Notes: generated by a model not told the origin, from the letters alone. Numbered from the stretch's first letter, positions 1 through 8,849 are shown. The stretch is 64,000 nt of DNA from Afipia sp. GAS231 (GCF_900103365.1 NZ_LT629703.1:558001-622000), one strand, 5' to 3'. Translations and numbers: made by a program.

Positions 1-382
1 GCTTCAGTTCTTCCACCAGCGCGCGCATCGCCTCGTCGAACGGCGCGCGGTTGGCAGCATTGACGGGTACCGTGGGATCGAGGCCGTGTTCCGCATAATA
101 GGACGCGAGCCGCCGCTTCCATCCGGCTTCGCGCGCCGGATCGGCATCGACAGCCGTGTGGCAGAAGAAGTTCAGGTTGACCGGCGCCGAGACGCTCTGG
201 CGCAGGATGCCCACCTGCTCGCGCGCCTTCTCGGACGTGATCATCGCGCAGGGCAGCGAAGCCAGTCCCCCGCCTTGCGCGACCGCGATGGCCAACTCCT
301 GGTCCATGATACCGGCCATCGGCGCCAGCAGAATCGGAAACTCGGTCTTGAAGAGGTCGATAATCCGGCGATCTGGCCACAT
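1..382 (-). CDS. Nitronate monooxygenase family protein, C-terminus cut by window edge
   Basis: The first 127 codons of a TIM-barrel flavoprotein are visible; the rest lies beyond position 1. The start is ATG at 380-382. The N-terminus reads into FPILLAPMAGIMDQELA, the FMN-binding opening strand typical of nitronate monooxygenases, followed by GGGLASLPCAM and by VNLNFFCH. The family oxidises alkyl nitronates with FMN and oxygen. It lies 37 bases downstream of a second gene of the same family on the same strand, so the two are probably co-transcribed. The two N-termini differ clearly, so they are paralogues from different subgroups, not a fresh duplication. Substrate cannot be told from the sequence. 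Confidence 0.85.
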   Translation of the reverse strand, partial: MWPDRRIIDLFKTEFPILLAPMAGIMDQELAIAVAQGGGLASLPCAMITSEKAREQVGILRQSVSAPVNLNFFCHTAVDADPAREAGWKRRLASYYAEHGLDPTVPVNAANRAPFDEAMRALVEELK

Positions 383-419
383 GGTTCTGCTCGCTTGAAT
401 GAATTGAGATGGGTGCGGT

Positions 420-1394
420 TTATGCCGCCGACGAATTACGCCTTCCGCTCAGGATCTGGTCGGCCTCGGTGACGATCCTGTCAACGATTTCGGCCGCCGG
501 CGGAATGTCGTGGATCAGCCCGACGGATTCGCCGGCGAAGACGGCTGCGACATCGAAATTCCCGGCGGCTTTCGCCGCGGCATAATCCGTTGCGACCTGG
601 TCCGCACGCTGCATCAACTCGATCTCGCGACCGCTCCAGGTCCGCAGGTGGTCGTTGATCAGCGAGCGCGCGGTGAAGGGCGCCGGCCACAACAGCTTTC
701 GCGACCAGTCGAACACCACGCCGCGCACCGTATCGCCGCTGTTGGCTGAACAAATCAGCCGCTTCGCTTCCTCGGCGCCGTCGGCCTCGATGCTGGCATA
801 GAAGCGCGTGCCCATCAGCACGCCCGACGCCCCCAGCATCAGCATCGCGGCCAACCCGCGCCCGTCGGCGAGGCCACCGGCCGCGACAACCGGAACCCGC
901 CCGGCCGCCAGATCGACGATCGCGGGCACGATGTCGATGGTGGTGCGCGAGGCGCCGTGTCCTCCCGCTTCGGTTCCCTGCGCGATCAAGACGTCGGCGC
1001 CGGCGTCCAGCGCCTGCCGCGCCATCGCCTCGTCCTGGACCTGGCAGATCAAGAGCGCGCCCGATGACTTGATGCGCGGCGCAAACGGTTTGGGATCGCC
1101 GAACGACAACATGACGGCGCGCGGATGGGCCGCGAGCGCGATGTCGAGAAGTTCGGGTTGCTTCGCCAGACTCCAGGTGATGAAGCCGATGCCGAACGGC
1201 CCGGCAAAATCTTTCAGCTTCGCGGTCTCGGCCTCCAGCCGGGCGCGATCGCCGTAGCCGCCGCCCAGGATGCCGAAGCCGCCGGCTTCGCCCACCGCCC
1301 GAACCAGCCGGCTGCCCGAGATCGTGTCCATCGGCGCCAGCAGCAGCGGATGCCGGATGCCCAGAAGTGCCGTCAAATCGGTGCTAACCGGCAT
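420..1394 (-). CDS. Nitronate monooxygenase (2-nitropropane dioxygenase family)
   Basis: FMN-dependent TIM-barrel enzyme of 324 residues. Visible signatures are HPLLLAPMDTISG near residues 15-27, AQGTEAGGHGASR near 138-150 with the likely catalytic base His146, VVAAGGLADGRG, and ASGVLMGTRFYAS for the phosphate-binding end of the barrel. I chose ATG 1394 over an upstream in-frame start at 1421 because GAGGGAG sits just before it. It is transcribed away from the LysR gene at 1498 and leads into the partial paralogue at 1-382. Such LysR-linked genes are often induced by nitro compounds, but related barrels also include enoyl-ACP reductase FabK, so the substrate remains an inference. Confidence 0.88.
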   Translation of the reverse strand: MPVSTDLTALLGIRHPLLLAPMDTISGSRLVRAVGEAGGFGILGGGYGDRARLEAETAKLKDFAGPFGIGFITWSLAKQPELLDIALAAHPRAVMLSFGDPKPFAPRIKSSGALLICQVQDEAMARQALDAGADVLIAQGTEAGGHGASRTTIDIVPAIVDLAAGRVPVVAAGGLADGRGLAAMLMLGASGVLMGTRFYASIEADGAEEAKRLICSANSGDTVRGVVFDWSRKLLWPAPFTARSLINDHLRTWSGREIELMQRADQVATDYAAAKAAGNFDVAAVFAGESVGLIHDIPPAAEIVDRIVTEADQILSGRRNSSAA

Positions 1395-1437
1395 GCGTTC
1401 GCTCCCTCGTCTGGACAGCAACCCTAGTCCGAACTAC

Positions 1438-1466
1438 CATTCTGGAATAGTGAATACTAGAGAATG
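1438..1466. promoter_or_regulatory. Candidate LysR operator between divergent genes
   Basis: The 103-base gap between the nitronate monooxygenase and the LysR gene holds a dyad CATTCT (1438-1443) - 17 bases - AGAATG (1461-1466). Inside it is ATTC-TG-GAAT (1439-1448). It is AT-rich against a GC-rich background. Position and symmetry fit a LysR-type site; the exact binding sequence is inferred. Confidence 0.4.
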
Positions 1467-1497
1467 CTGCCATCTCTAAAATGAAACGGAATTCGCC

Positions 1498-2379
1498 ATG
1501 GAACTGAGCGATCTCCTGACCTTCTCCGTCGTGGCCCGGCTCGGCGGCATTACCCGGGCCGCCGACGAACTCAACACGGTGCAATCCAACGTCACGCAAC
1601 GGGTGAAAGCACTGGAAGCCGAGATCGGCACCGCTCTGTTCGAACGGCACAGCCGCGGCATGACCTTGACCGGCGCCGGCCGCCGCCTGCTGCCCTATGC
1701 GCAGCGGATGGCGGCGCTGTCGCGCGAAGCGATGCTGGCCGCGCGCGACGATGGCGAGCCGAAAGGACCGCTCTCGATCGGCTCGATGGAGACGACCGCC
1801 GCCGTGCGGCTGCCGTCCCTGCTGGCCGAATTCCACCGCCGCTTCCCGGCGGTGCGGCTCAGCCTGCGGACCTCGACAACCGCGGACCTCGTAGCCCACG
1901 TGCTCGACGGCAGCCTCGACGGCGCCTTTGTCGCCGGTCCGATCGAGCATGCCGAACTCGAGGCCCGGATCGCGTTCCGGGAAGAACTGGTGCTGGTCTC
2001 CTCACGCCGCTGGCAAAACCTCAAGGCGCTGCGCGCGGGCACGGCGGAATCCGGCCCCACCGCGCTGGTGTTCCGCACCGGCTGCACCTACCGGCAACGG
2101 CTCGAGCAGGTGTTCACGGAATTCGGCTGGCCGTCGGCGGCGCGCTTCGAGCTCGGCACGCTCGACGGCATGATCGGCTGCGTCGCCGCCGACATGGGCG
2201 TGACGATGCTGCCGCGTGCGGTGGTCGGGCGAAACGAAACCGTCACCGTCCACACGCTGAGCCCGGCTCAATCGCGGGTCGAGACCCTCTTCATCACCCG
2301 CCGCGGCGCACACCAGTACAGCGCGCTGCAGGGTTTCGTCGCCTGCCTGGAAAACAACGGCGCCGTCATCGCCGCCTGA
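1498..2379 (+). CDS. LysR-family transcriptional regulator
   Basis: 293 residues, the usual LysR length. The N-terminal winged helix-turn-helix is clear: MELSDLLTFSVVARLGGITRAADELNTVQSNVTQRVKALE, with the recognition helix near residues 28-48. The C-terminal half is a periplasmic-binding-protein-like effector domain with GPLSIGSMETTAAVRLPSLL at its start and the GTLDGMIGCVAADMGVTMLP segment near residues 220-240. It starts 103 bases from the divergent nitronate monooxygenase gene, the classic arrangement for regulating both itself and the neighbour. Its last 14 bases overlap the 3' end of the small membrane-protein gene on the other strand. The effector is unknown. Confidence 0.93.
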   Translation: MELSDLLTFSVVARLGGITRAADELNTVQSNVTQRVKALEAEIGTALFERHSRGMTLTGAGRRLLPYAQRMAALSREAMLAARDDGEPKGPLSIGSMETTAAVRLPSLLAEFHRRFPAVRLSLRTSTTADLVAHVLDGSLDGAFVAGPIEHAELEARIAFREELVLVSSRRWQNLKALRAGTAESGPTALVFRTGCTYRQRLEQVFTEFGWPSAARFELGTLDGMIGCVAADMGVTMLPRAVVGRNETVTVHTLSPAQSRVETLFITRRGAHQYSALQGFVACLENNGAVIAA

Positions 2380-2581
2380 CGACCCAGCGCCGCAGCGCGA
2401 CGCCGGCCCAGATCGCCTCGACCAGCCCGAACGGCCAGGCGCCCTGCAGGAATCCGTAAATTGAGCCGAGCGCGCAGGAAACCGCGAAGGCGAGGATGAA
2501 CCAGTGGCTGCGGTCCTCCAGCGCGTAGGCCACCAGCATCGCGGTGACTGCGAATAATCCAAATAATGTCAGCGTATCCAT
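2366..2581 (-). CDS. Small membrane protein of unknown function
   Basis: 71 residues with two hydrophobic segments, about residues 4-20 (LFGLFAVTAMLVAYALE) and 28-62, and a very basic end (RRWVVRRR). No enzymatic motif is visible. Small proteins of this kind, with an acidic-basic turn between two helices, occur widely in Bradyrhizobium as hypothetical proteins. It overlaps the LysR gene by 14 bases at its 3' end and faces ruvX divergently with 42 bases between starts. I do not recognise a function. Confidence 0.6.
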   Translation of the reverse strand: MDTLTLFGLFAVTAMLVAYALEDRSHWFILAFAVSCALGSIYGFLQGAWPFGLVEAIWAGVALRRWVVRRR

Positions 2582-2623
2582 TGCACTCTTTCCCGCTTCG
2601 CGCGCCGCGTGGTAAGCGGGGCC

Positions 2624-3106
2624 ATGCCTGCCCTCATCCTACCCCTGATCGAAGCCGCGACGCACTGGCCCGAACGCGGCGCCCTCGTCGGTCTCGATCT
2701 CGGCACCAAGACCATCGGCGTTGCCGTGTCCAATCCTGATCGCAGGCTCGCGACCGGGGTCGAGACCATCCAGCGCAAGGCTTTCAAGGCCGATGCGGCG
2801 CGGCTGCTTGCCATCGCCGCCGAGCGTAATGTCGTCGGCTTCGTACTCGGGCTGCCGATCAACATGGACGGCAGCGAAGGGCCGCGCGCGCAATCGACGC
2901 GAGCATTCGCGCGTAACTTTTCCAAACTCACCGATCTGGCGCTGGCACTGTGGGACGAGCGGCTCTCGACGGTCGCGGTCGAGCGCGAACTGATCGGCAT
3001 GGACATGAGCCGCGCCCGCCGCGCCGAGGTGATCGACGAGCACGCCGCGATCTTCATCCTGCAAGGCGCGCTGGATCGCCTCGCCACCCTGCGCGGGGAT
3101 CGCTGA
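2624..3106 (+). CDS. ruvX: Putative pre-16S rRNA nuclease / Holliday junction resolvase RuvX (YqgF)
   Basis: 160 residues of RNase H fold. The first strand carries GLDLGTKTIGVAVSNPD (catalytic Asp25), followed by FVLGLPINMDGSEGPRA, LWDERLSTVAVE and DEHAAIFILQ, the order of acidic motifs that defines the YqgF family. The family trims the 5' end of 16S rRNA and was earlier proposed to resolve Holliday junctions. I used ATG 2624, not the GTG at 2609, because AGCGGGG lies just upstream. The transporter gene begins two bases after the stop, so they are probably one transcript. Confidence 0.92.
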   Translation: MPALILPLIEAATHWPERGALVGLDLGTKTIGVAVSNPDRRLATGVETIQRKAFKADAARLLAIAAERNVVGFVLGLPINMDGSEGPRAQSTRAFARNFSKLTDLALALWDERLSTVAVERELIGMDMSRARRAEVIDEHAAIFILQGALDRLATLRGDR

Positions 3107-3108
3107 CG

Positions 3109-4038
3109 ATGGCGGTGGTGATCGCGGCGCTGCTGACGGTATTTTTGCTGATCGTGCTCGGCTTCATCCTGAAGCGCAGCCTGATTCGGCCAGAGACGCA
3201 GTGGCACGGACTGGAACGGCTGACCTATTACGTGCTGTTCCCGGTGCTGCTGGTGCAGACGCTGGTGAAAGCGGATTTGTCGAAGGTGCCAGTCGCCGGC
3301 GTCGGCGGCGCGCTGCTGCTCTCGGCGCTGGCGATGTCGCTGTTGTGCCTGGCGCTGCGGCCCCTGCTCGGCCGATTGGCGATCGACGGACCCGCCTTCA
3401 CCTCGATCTTCCAGGGCGCCACGCGCTGGCAGACCTATGTCGCGCTCGCGGTCTCCGGCAACCTGTTCGGCGACGTCGGACTGGCGTTGGCATCGGTGGC
3501 AATGGTCGCCATCATTCCGCTGGTCAATGTGTTCAGCGTCGCGGCGCTGGCGCATTACGCCTCGCCCGAAAAGCGCTCGGCCGGTTCGATCGCGATGACG
3601 GTGGTGCGCAATCCCCTGATCTGGGCCTGCGTGATCGGGCTCGTGCTCAACGTCACCCACATCCCGCTGCCAAAGCTCTGGCATGAAGTCGCCGACGCGC
3701 TCGGCCGCTCCTCGCTCGCGATCGGCCTGCTCGTCACCGGCGCCGGCCTGCATCTCGAGGGCATGTTCCGTCCGAGTATCGCCGCCTCGGTCGCGGTGTT
3801 CCTGAAACTGGTCTTGATGCCGGTGATCGGGGTCGCACTGGCGCTGCAGTTCGGGCTCTCCGGCTCCGACCTTGCGATCGTCACCGCCTGTTCGGCCGTG
3901 CCGGCCTCCTCCAGCGCCTACGTGCTGGCCCGGCAGATGGGCGGCGATGCGCCGCTGCTGGCGCAGATCATCACGCTGCAGACCATCCTGGCGGCGATCA
4001 CCATGCCGGTCGCGATCGCGCTGGCGGCGATGTTCTAG
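3109..4038 (+). CDS. AEC-family transporter (auxin efflux carrier family)
   Basis: 309 residues, almost all hydrophobic, with about ten membrane segments in two repeated halves, as in the AEC/MdcF family of secondary carriers for carboxylates and similar anions. The motif FQGATRWQTYVALAVSGNLFG near residues 100-120 and the late PASSSAYVLARQMGGDA are typical of this family. The start is ATG 3109, two bases after the ruvX stop, so translation is probably coupled. The substrate cannot be deduced. Confidence 0.88.
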   Translation: MAVVIAALLTVFLLIVLGFILKRSLIRPETQWHGLERLTYYVLFPVLLVQTLVKADLSKVPVAGVGGALLLSALAMSLLCLALRPLLGRLAIDGPAFTSIFQGATRWQTYVALAVSGNLFGDVGLALASVAMVAIIPLVNVFSVAALAHYASPEKRSAGSIAMTVVRNPLIWACVIGLVLNVTHIPLPKLWHEVADALGRSSLAIGLLVTGAGLHLEGMFRPSIAASVAVFLKLVLMPVIGVALALQFGLSGSDLAIVTACSAVPASSSAYVLARQMGGDAPLLAQIITLQTILAAITMPVAIALAAMF

Positions 4039-4385
4039 GGGCCGATGTACCAAGGCGCGTACTCATAAGTTGAGTTTGATTGGTCCCGGCCAATGTCCGC
4101 TTTCACCCGGTAGCGACCACGTTCCGCACCGCTGCGGAATGACGCGATGTGCCATGAGCGGAAATGAAGATCTCGCGACCCTCGGCGATGCTTCGATCCG
4201 CCGGCAACACTACTCACCTACCGCGAACCCGCGTTGAGTCGACATTAACCAGGCAAGAGCTTCTCGCGGCGAAGGCCCGACGCTTAATCAGCGTTTAACA
4301 TTTTTGCTCAACAGATAGTCGATCAGCGCGCCAACATTACGCCGCAAGAATTGCGAGCGGAACTCAGCCTCTCAAGGAGGATTGC
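4039..4385. other. Intergenic stretch without a gene
   Basis: 347 bases between the AEC transporter and the lipoprotein. I see no credible coding frame, tRNA or long dyad. The last 60 bases are AT-richer and end in the very strong ribosome binding site AAGGAGG (4374-4380), so the lipoprotein promoter probably lies around 4290-4350. Confidence 0.6.
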
Positions 4386-5291
4386 ATGAGGACGCTTGTC
4401 ATCGGCGCGCTGGCCGCGAACTTGGTCGGCTGTAGCTGCCTTCTACCGCCGCAAGCGAGCATGGAAGCCTGCACGGACACGAACGGGTTTGCCTGTTTCG
4501 ACAGGATGGCTGCCAATCAGCCGATTGAACTAGAGCCGGCGTCATTCAAGGCCAATTCCGCGACAATAGACATCAAGTCCGCGATCGCGGCGAAGACGGA
4601 AAGGCCGTCGTCTGCTCACGCCCGCGATAGAGCCCATCTCGCCGTGAAAACAGCGAAGTCCACCATGATCGCAACGAAAGTCGAGCCTCCTAGATCTGCA
4701 CCCTCAGAATCGCCCGCCGGCACCGGCTTGCCCGGCTCGTCCCATGGATCAGTTCCTTCGGAAAAGCCCGGTGCAACCGTCTCGCCAGACTTGCCTGCGA
4801 GAGCCGTTGATGTCCCATCAAAACCACCGAATACAAACTGGGTCGTAACCGAAACGACCTCACCGGTGGATTACACCCCCTTGATCATAGCGGCGCTCCT
4901 TTTGCCGTCCAACGTGAAAGATGCGCCAAACACTCTCGCTATTCGATGCCATGGCCTACGCACTGAACTCCTGGTTCGCACGGAGGGAACCTGGCGCGCA
5001 TCGCCGGCCAGCGAAGTTCAAGTCGCCTATCAAATCAACGACCAACCCGTCGTTAAGCTACCTTGGACGGCGTCTGCAGATGGAAAGACCGCCAGTTACA
5101 AAGGCGAAGCAGTCGGGCTTTTGCAATCGCTACCAGAAGATTCACTACTGAAAATCAACGTGCTCGATGGGCCGGGTTCCGGCCACGAAGCGACGTTCCA
5201 ACTCGCCGGATTGGATGCAGCTCTAGAAAAGATTGCAGTGACCTGTAAATGGCCGCCAGTAGCAAACAAGATGTCATCGGGGAAGCGTTAA
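4386..5291 (+). CDS. Putative lipoprotein with TagO/VasI-like C-terminal domain
   Basis: 301 residues. The N-terminus has a short hydrophobic stretch and a lipobox LVGC with Cys16, so it is probably an outer- or inner-membrane lipoprotein. Residues 40-165 are low-complexity, rich in Pro, Ser, Ala and Lys, a likely periplasm-spanning linker. The last 110 residues carry a Cys pair (IRCHGLRTELLV and VTCKW) around VAYQINDQPVVKLPW and GLDAALEKIAVTC, a pattern like the small domain of type VI accessory protein TagO/VasI; this likeness is by eye. No type VI genes are nearby. Start supported by AAGGAGG six bases upstream. Base composition is lower in GC than neighbours, suggesting a more recent gene. 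Confidence 0.7.
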   Translation: MRTLVIGALAANLVGCSCLLPPQASMEACTDTNGFACFDRMAANQPIELEPASFKANSATIDIKSAIAAKTERPSSAHARDRAHLAVKTAKSTMIATKVEPPRSAPSESPAGTGLPGSSHGSVPSEKPGATVSPDLPARAVDVPSKPPNTNWVVTETTSPVDYTPLIIAALLLPSNVKDAPNTLAIRCHGLRTELLVRTEGTWRASPASEVQVAYQINDQPVVKLPWTASADGKTASYKGEAVGLLQSLPEDSLLKINVLDGPGSGHEATFQLAGLDAALEKIAVTCKWPPVANKMSSGKR

Positions 5292-5618
5292 ACCGAGCCG
5301 TAAATTCGCGATCAGAAAGTTTGTTATGGCGGGACATAGCTCCAGCCTTTCTTCCGCACGACGCCCTACAGCCGAAGCCGTCATCGTCCCCCAGCAGAAG
5401 ATATTACAGGTTTCTCTGACCCAATATCCGCTCCGGGTCATTTGCGACGCCGACGGGCCGACAGCAAGCTAGGCCACGTCCGCCATGCTGCCGAAAGCGG
5501 GAGTAAATTCAGAGCGTTCGCGGTTCACAACCCGTTACGACAAGCTCGCAACGAACTATCTGGCGTTCGTCAAACTTGCATCAATCCGAATCTGGCTGCG
5601 TGCCGGTGAGTCCACGCG
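5292..5618. other. Intergenic stretch without a gene
   Basis: 327 bases between the convergent lipoprotein and CPBP protease genes. No frame with acceptable codon use, no RNA gene and no long dyad were seen. Confidence 0.55.
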
Positions 5619-6392
5619 CTAGTTGCCGGCAAGCCAGAACGTCTGCACGGTCGCCGCGAAATTATTGAGGCCGTGGATGACGATGGTCAGCCAGGTCGAT
5701 CCGCTGCGGTGGCGGAGATAGCCGAGCAAGAGGCCGATGCAGAACACCTCGCCGAAGAAGAACCAGTCGTACTGCAGATGCATCGCGGTCCACACCGCCG
5801 ACGACAGGATAATGGCGCCAACGACTCCGAGCCGCGATTCCGACCAGCCGCGATAAAGAAAGCCGCGCGCCAGGATTTCCTCCGACATCGGGGCCGCGAT
5901 GCAGAACGCGATCACGAGCAGCCATAGCGCGCCGTCGGCTTGCGCCGATTTCAGTACGTCGCCCATGAAGCCCGGCGTTACCTCGCGACCGAGCGCGCGC
6001 GACACCATATCCCAGCCGCCGACCAGCACGGCGAGCGCGATAACGCCGAGCAGGAAATTGCCCCACGACGTCCAGCGCAAGCCGAGATAATCGGCAAACG
6101 GCGTGCGCGTTGGCCTGATCGCGATCCACGCCGCCGCCAGCACTGCGGGCAATCCCATGATGACCGACAGGGTTATCGTCAGGCCACCACTGACCACATG
6201 GACCGCGGTAGCCATGTCGAAGGGACCGCCCTGCCGCAGTATGAAATAGCCGATCACTCCGAGCTGGCCGGCGAACATGCCGGCAAAGATGAACAGGCCC
6301 CACAGGGCCGTCCCCCAGAATTTCCAGATCCGCGGCGGACGTTCCGCTGGTGCGACGATGAGCGGCGGACTTTCGAGATTGAGGGAATCCAT
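5619..6392 (-). CDS. CPBP-family intramembrane glutamic protease (CAAX protease / Abi)
   Basis: 257 residues with about seven or eight membrane helices. The catalytic motif EExxxR is present as EEILARG (Glu171, Glu172, Arg176), followed by WTAMHLQYDW with His205 and TIVIHGLNNF with the last conserved His. Together these define the CPBP family of membrane proteases. An upstream in-frame start at 6512 would run into the preceding gene; ATG 6392 is preceded by GGAAG and begins 34 bases after the acyl-CoA dehydrogenase stop, suggesting one operon. Bacterial members are linked to bacteriocin immunity or prenyl-protein processing, but the substrate here is unknown. Confidence 0.88.
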   Translation of the reverse strand: MDSLNLESPPLIVAPAERPPRIWKFWGTALWGLFIFAGMFAGQLGVIGYFILRQGGPFDMATAVHVVSGGLTITLSVIMGLPAVLAAAWIAIRPTRTPFADYLGLRWTSWGNFLLGVIALAVLVGGWDMVSRALGREVTPGFMGDVLKSAQADGALWLLVIAFCIAAPMSEEILARGFLYRGWSESRLGVVGAIILSSAVWTAMHLQYDWFFFGEVFCIGLLLGYLRHRSGSTWLTIVIHGLNNFAATVQTFWLAGN

Positions 6393-6426
6393 CAAATGAC
6401 TTCCATTGTGTTTTCGGTCGGTGGCG

Positions 6427-8070
6427 TCATGGCAACGCCCGTTCCAGCAAGGCGCCGACATCGCCGGCTGGAAGGTCGACGGCGCCGTACATGCTGGCGT
6501 GATTCCCGGCAAGTCGCGTCATGGCAAACAGTTCCGCATGCCGGGGCGACACCGCGTTGAGCGCGGCGCAAGCGGCGAGCAGCGCCAGCTTCTCGACGGC
6601 GAGCCGCGCCACGCGTTCGCCGTCGGCGCGGCGGAACGTCTTGCCGATGAAGGTGACCGCCTCGGCGGCACCGGACAGGCCTTGCGTCTGCCCGGCCAGA
6701 TCGCGCAGCACGGAGAGCGCCGCGTCGGCCTCGCGCGACAGAGCGCGGAGCACGTCGAGACACATCACATTGCCCGAGCCTTCCCAGATCGCATTGACCG
6801 GCGACTCCCGGTAATGCCGCGCCACAATGCCCTCCTCGACATAGCCATTGCCGCCGAGGCACTCCATCGCCTCGTAGAGGAAGCCTGGCGCGCTCTTGCA
6901 GACCCAGTATTTGATCGCCGGTGTCAGCAGCCGCATATAGGCGGCCTCCTTGATGTCAGCCGGCGCGCGGTCGAAGGCGCGACACAGCCGCATCACCAGC
7001 GCGATCGAGGCCTCGACATGCAGCGCCATGTCAGACAGCACCGCCTGCATCAGCGGCTGATCGGCCAGATGCTTCTGGAACACGCGGCGATGGCGCGCGT
7101 GATGCAGCGCATGCGCCAGTCCCGACCGCATCAGGCCGGCAGAGGCAATCGCGCAATCCTGCCGCGTCAGCTGCACCATCTGGATGATGGTGCGGATGCC
7201 CTTGCCCTCGGCGCCGACACGCTCGGCATAGGCGCCGGTGAATTCGACTTCGGAGGAGGCGTTGGAGCGGTTGCCGAGCTTGTCCTTCAGCCGCTGAAAC
7301 CGGATCGCGTTGATTGACCCGTCGGGCGCAAAGCGCGGCATCAGAAAACAGCTCAGTCCCTCGTCAGCCTGCGCCAGCACCAGAAAGGCGTCACACATCG
7401 GCGCCGACATGAACCATTTGTGCCCGGTGATCCGGTAGGCGCTGCCGTCCCGCTCCGCCCGGGTCATGTTGGAGCGAACGTCGGTGCCGCCCTGCTTTTC
7501 CGTCATGCCCATGCCGAGCGTCATGCCGCGCTTGGTCCACCACGGCGCGAAAGACGGATCGTAGGCGCGCGTTCCCAGTACCGGCATCACCCTCGCCAGC
7601 AGATCCGGCTGCTCCGCCAGTGCTGCCACCGAGGCGCGTGTCATCGTGATCGGACAGAGGTGCCCGGTCTCGACCTGGGCGGCCATGTAGAACCTGGCGG
7701 CACGGATCACTTCCGACGCACCACCGGCGGGCTGGCCCTCCGCGTTCCAGGTCGAATTGTGCACGCCGGCGTGCGCCGAATGTGCCATCAGCTCGTGATA
7801 GGCCGGATGAAACTCGACCTCGTCACGGCGATTACCGCGGGAATCGAAGGTCCGCAGCTTCGGCGTGTTCTCGTTGGCGACGCGGCCCCGCTCGGCCATC
7901 GCGGCCGAACCCCAATGCCGGCCGAAATCGGAAAGTTCGTCCTGCGCCGACGCGCCGCCATTGGCGGCCACCGCGTCCATCAGCGGCCGGTCCATCATAA
8001 ACAGGTCGACGTCTTCGAACGGCGGCGACTGGTTGAAGACCTCGTGGGTCGCGAATGATGCCTGGCTCAT
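6427..8070 (-). CDS. Acyl-CoA dehydrogenase, AidB-like subgroup
   Basis: 547 residues, longer than ordinary acyl-CoA dehydrogenases (about 380-400) and close to E. coli AidB. Early residues THEVFNQSPPFEDVDLF and the GMTEKQGGTDVRSN motif for FAD contact are characteristic of AidB, as is AMECLGGNGYVEEGIVARHYRESPVNAIWEGSGNVMCLD near the C-terminal third. AidB binds FAD and DNA and belongs to the alkylation-damage response. ATG 8070 gives the family start; a longer reading to 8118 would overlap the dipeptidase gene. It follows that gene by 19 bases and precedes the CPBP protease by 34. No ada or alkA is nearby. Confidence 0.88.
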   Translation of the reverse strand: MSQASFATHEVFNQSPPFEDVDLFMMDRPLMDAVAANGGASAQDELSDFGRHWGSAAMAERGRVANENTPKLRTFDSRGNRRDEVEFHPAYHELMAHSAHAGVHNSTWNAEGQPAGGASEVIRAARFYMAAQVETGHLCPITMTRASVAALAEQPDLLARVMPVLGTRAYDPSFAPWWTKRGMTLGMGMTEKQGGTDVRSNMTRAERDGSAYRITGHKWFMSAPMCDAFLVLAQADEGLSCFLMPRFAPDGSINAIRFQRLKDKLGNRSNASSEVEFTGAYAERVGAEGKGIRTIIQMVQLTRQDCAIASAGLMRSGLAHALHHARHRRVFQKHLADQPLMQAVLSDMALHVEASIALVMRLCRAFDRAPADIKEAAYMRLLTPAIKYWVCKSAPGFLYEAMECLGGNGYVEEGIVARHYRESPVNAIWEGSGNVMCLDVLRALSREADAALSVLRDLAGQTQGLSGAAEAVTFIGKTFRRADGERVARLAVEKLALLAACAALNAVSPRHAELFAMTRLAGNHASMYGAVDLPAGDVGALLERALP

Positions 8071-8089
8071 GGGTCCTGACGATCCGGAA

Positions 8090-8839
8090 TCAATTGCGTC
8101 GCGGAATCGGGAAATCATAGGCCTGCCCGCCTGCCCGCGGCAGGGAAAAGTGCCACCACTCTTTCGAATAGTTCACAAAGCCTTGCTTCGACATCGAAGC
8201 GACCAGGAGATTGCGCCATTTCCGCTGCGCCGGCGTGATTTGGGATGCCGCCGTATGCGCCTTCGCATCGGAACAGTCGTAGCCGGTGCCCATGTCGACG
8301 CTGCCTTCGGGGGAGCGCGCCTCCACCGGCGCGGTGCAGTCGGCATAGGCCTTGGCCGGATCGAACCGGGCTGAATTGTCGGCGGCGAGGTCCACCAGCG
8401 TCAGATCGAGTGCGGCGCCGGTGGAATGCTGGGAATGCTCGGCGATATGGCCGAGCCGGAACAGCTCCTGTTTGCGGAAGGCGGGGTTATAGCGCCGCTC
8501 GGCCGCCGTCTCGCGGCCGTTCTGCGCCCACAACACCATGTCGTGGGAGGCGCGCGCCGGCCGGTAGCAGTCGAACATTTTCAGCGACAGTCTCTGCCGG
8601 GCGAGCTCCTGCTGGATGGTCTTGAGAGCCAGCCCGACTTCGCGCTTCACGACACACTCGGCTGTCCCATAGCCCGCCAGCGGCCGGCCCATGAAATTGT
8701 TCGCACCCGCGTAGCGAATGTCCTGGATGATGGAGGGATCGATGTCGCGGAGGTAGGCGAAGCCGGCGGGCAGGCTTTGTGCGGCGGTCTGCGAGGCTGA
8801 CACAAGCAACGCAAGCGTGATCACAATTGCTTTCATCAT
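8090..8839 (-). CDS. D-alanyl-D-alanine dipeptidase, VanX/DdpX family, secreted
   Basis: 249 residues. A signal peptide covers about residues 1-21 (ITLALLVSASQTAAQS). The zinc-ligand motif SxHxxGxAxD is present as SQHSTGAALD (His138, Asp145), and the catalytic EWWHF lies near the end. MFDCYRPARASHDMV near residue 90 is also typical. The family hydrolyses D-Ala-D-Ala and related dipeptides, in non-resistant bacteria for peptidoglycan recycling. Two Met codons open the frame (8839 and 8836); either is possible. It heads the minus-strand set with aidB-like and CPBP genes. Confidence 0.9.
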   Translation of the reverse strand: MMKAIVITLALLVSASQTAAQSLPAGFAYLRDIDPSIIQDIRYAGANNFMGRPLAGYGTAECVVKREVGLALKTIQQELARQRLSLKMFDCYRPARASHDMVLWAQNGRETAAERRYNPAFRKQELFRLGHIAEHSQHSTGAALDLTLVDLAADNSARFDPAKAYADCTAPVEARSPEGSVDMGTGYDCSDAKAHTAASQITPAQRKWRNLLVASMSKQGFVNYSKEWWHFSLPRAGGQAYDFPIPRRN

Positions 8840-8849
8840 GTGCTCTCAG

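Noticed and set aside
2569..4053. Long antisense frame across ruvX and the AEC transporter
   Set aside because: Very high Gln, Arg, His and Asp content and no domain; shadow of the two real genes.
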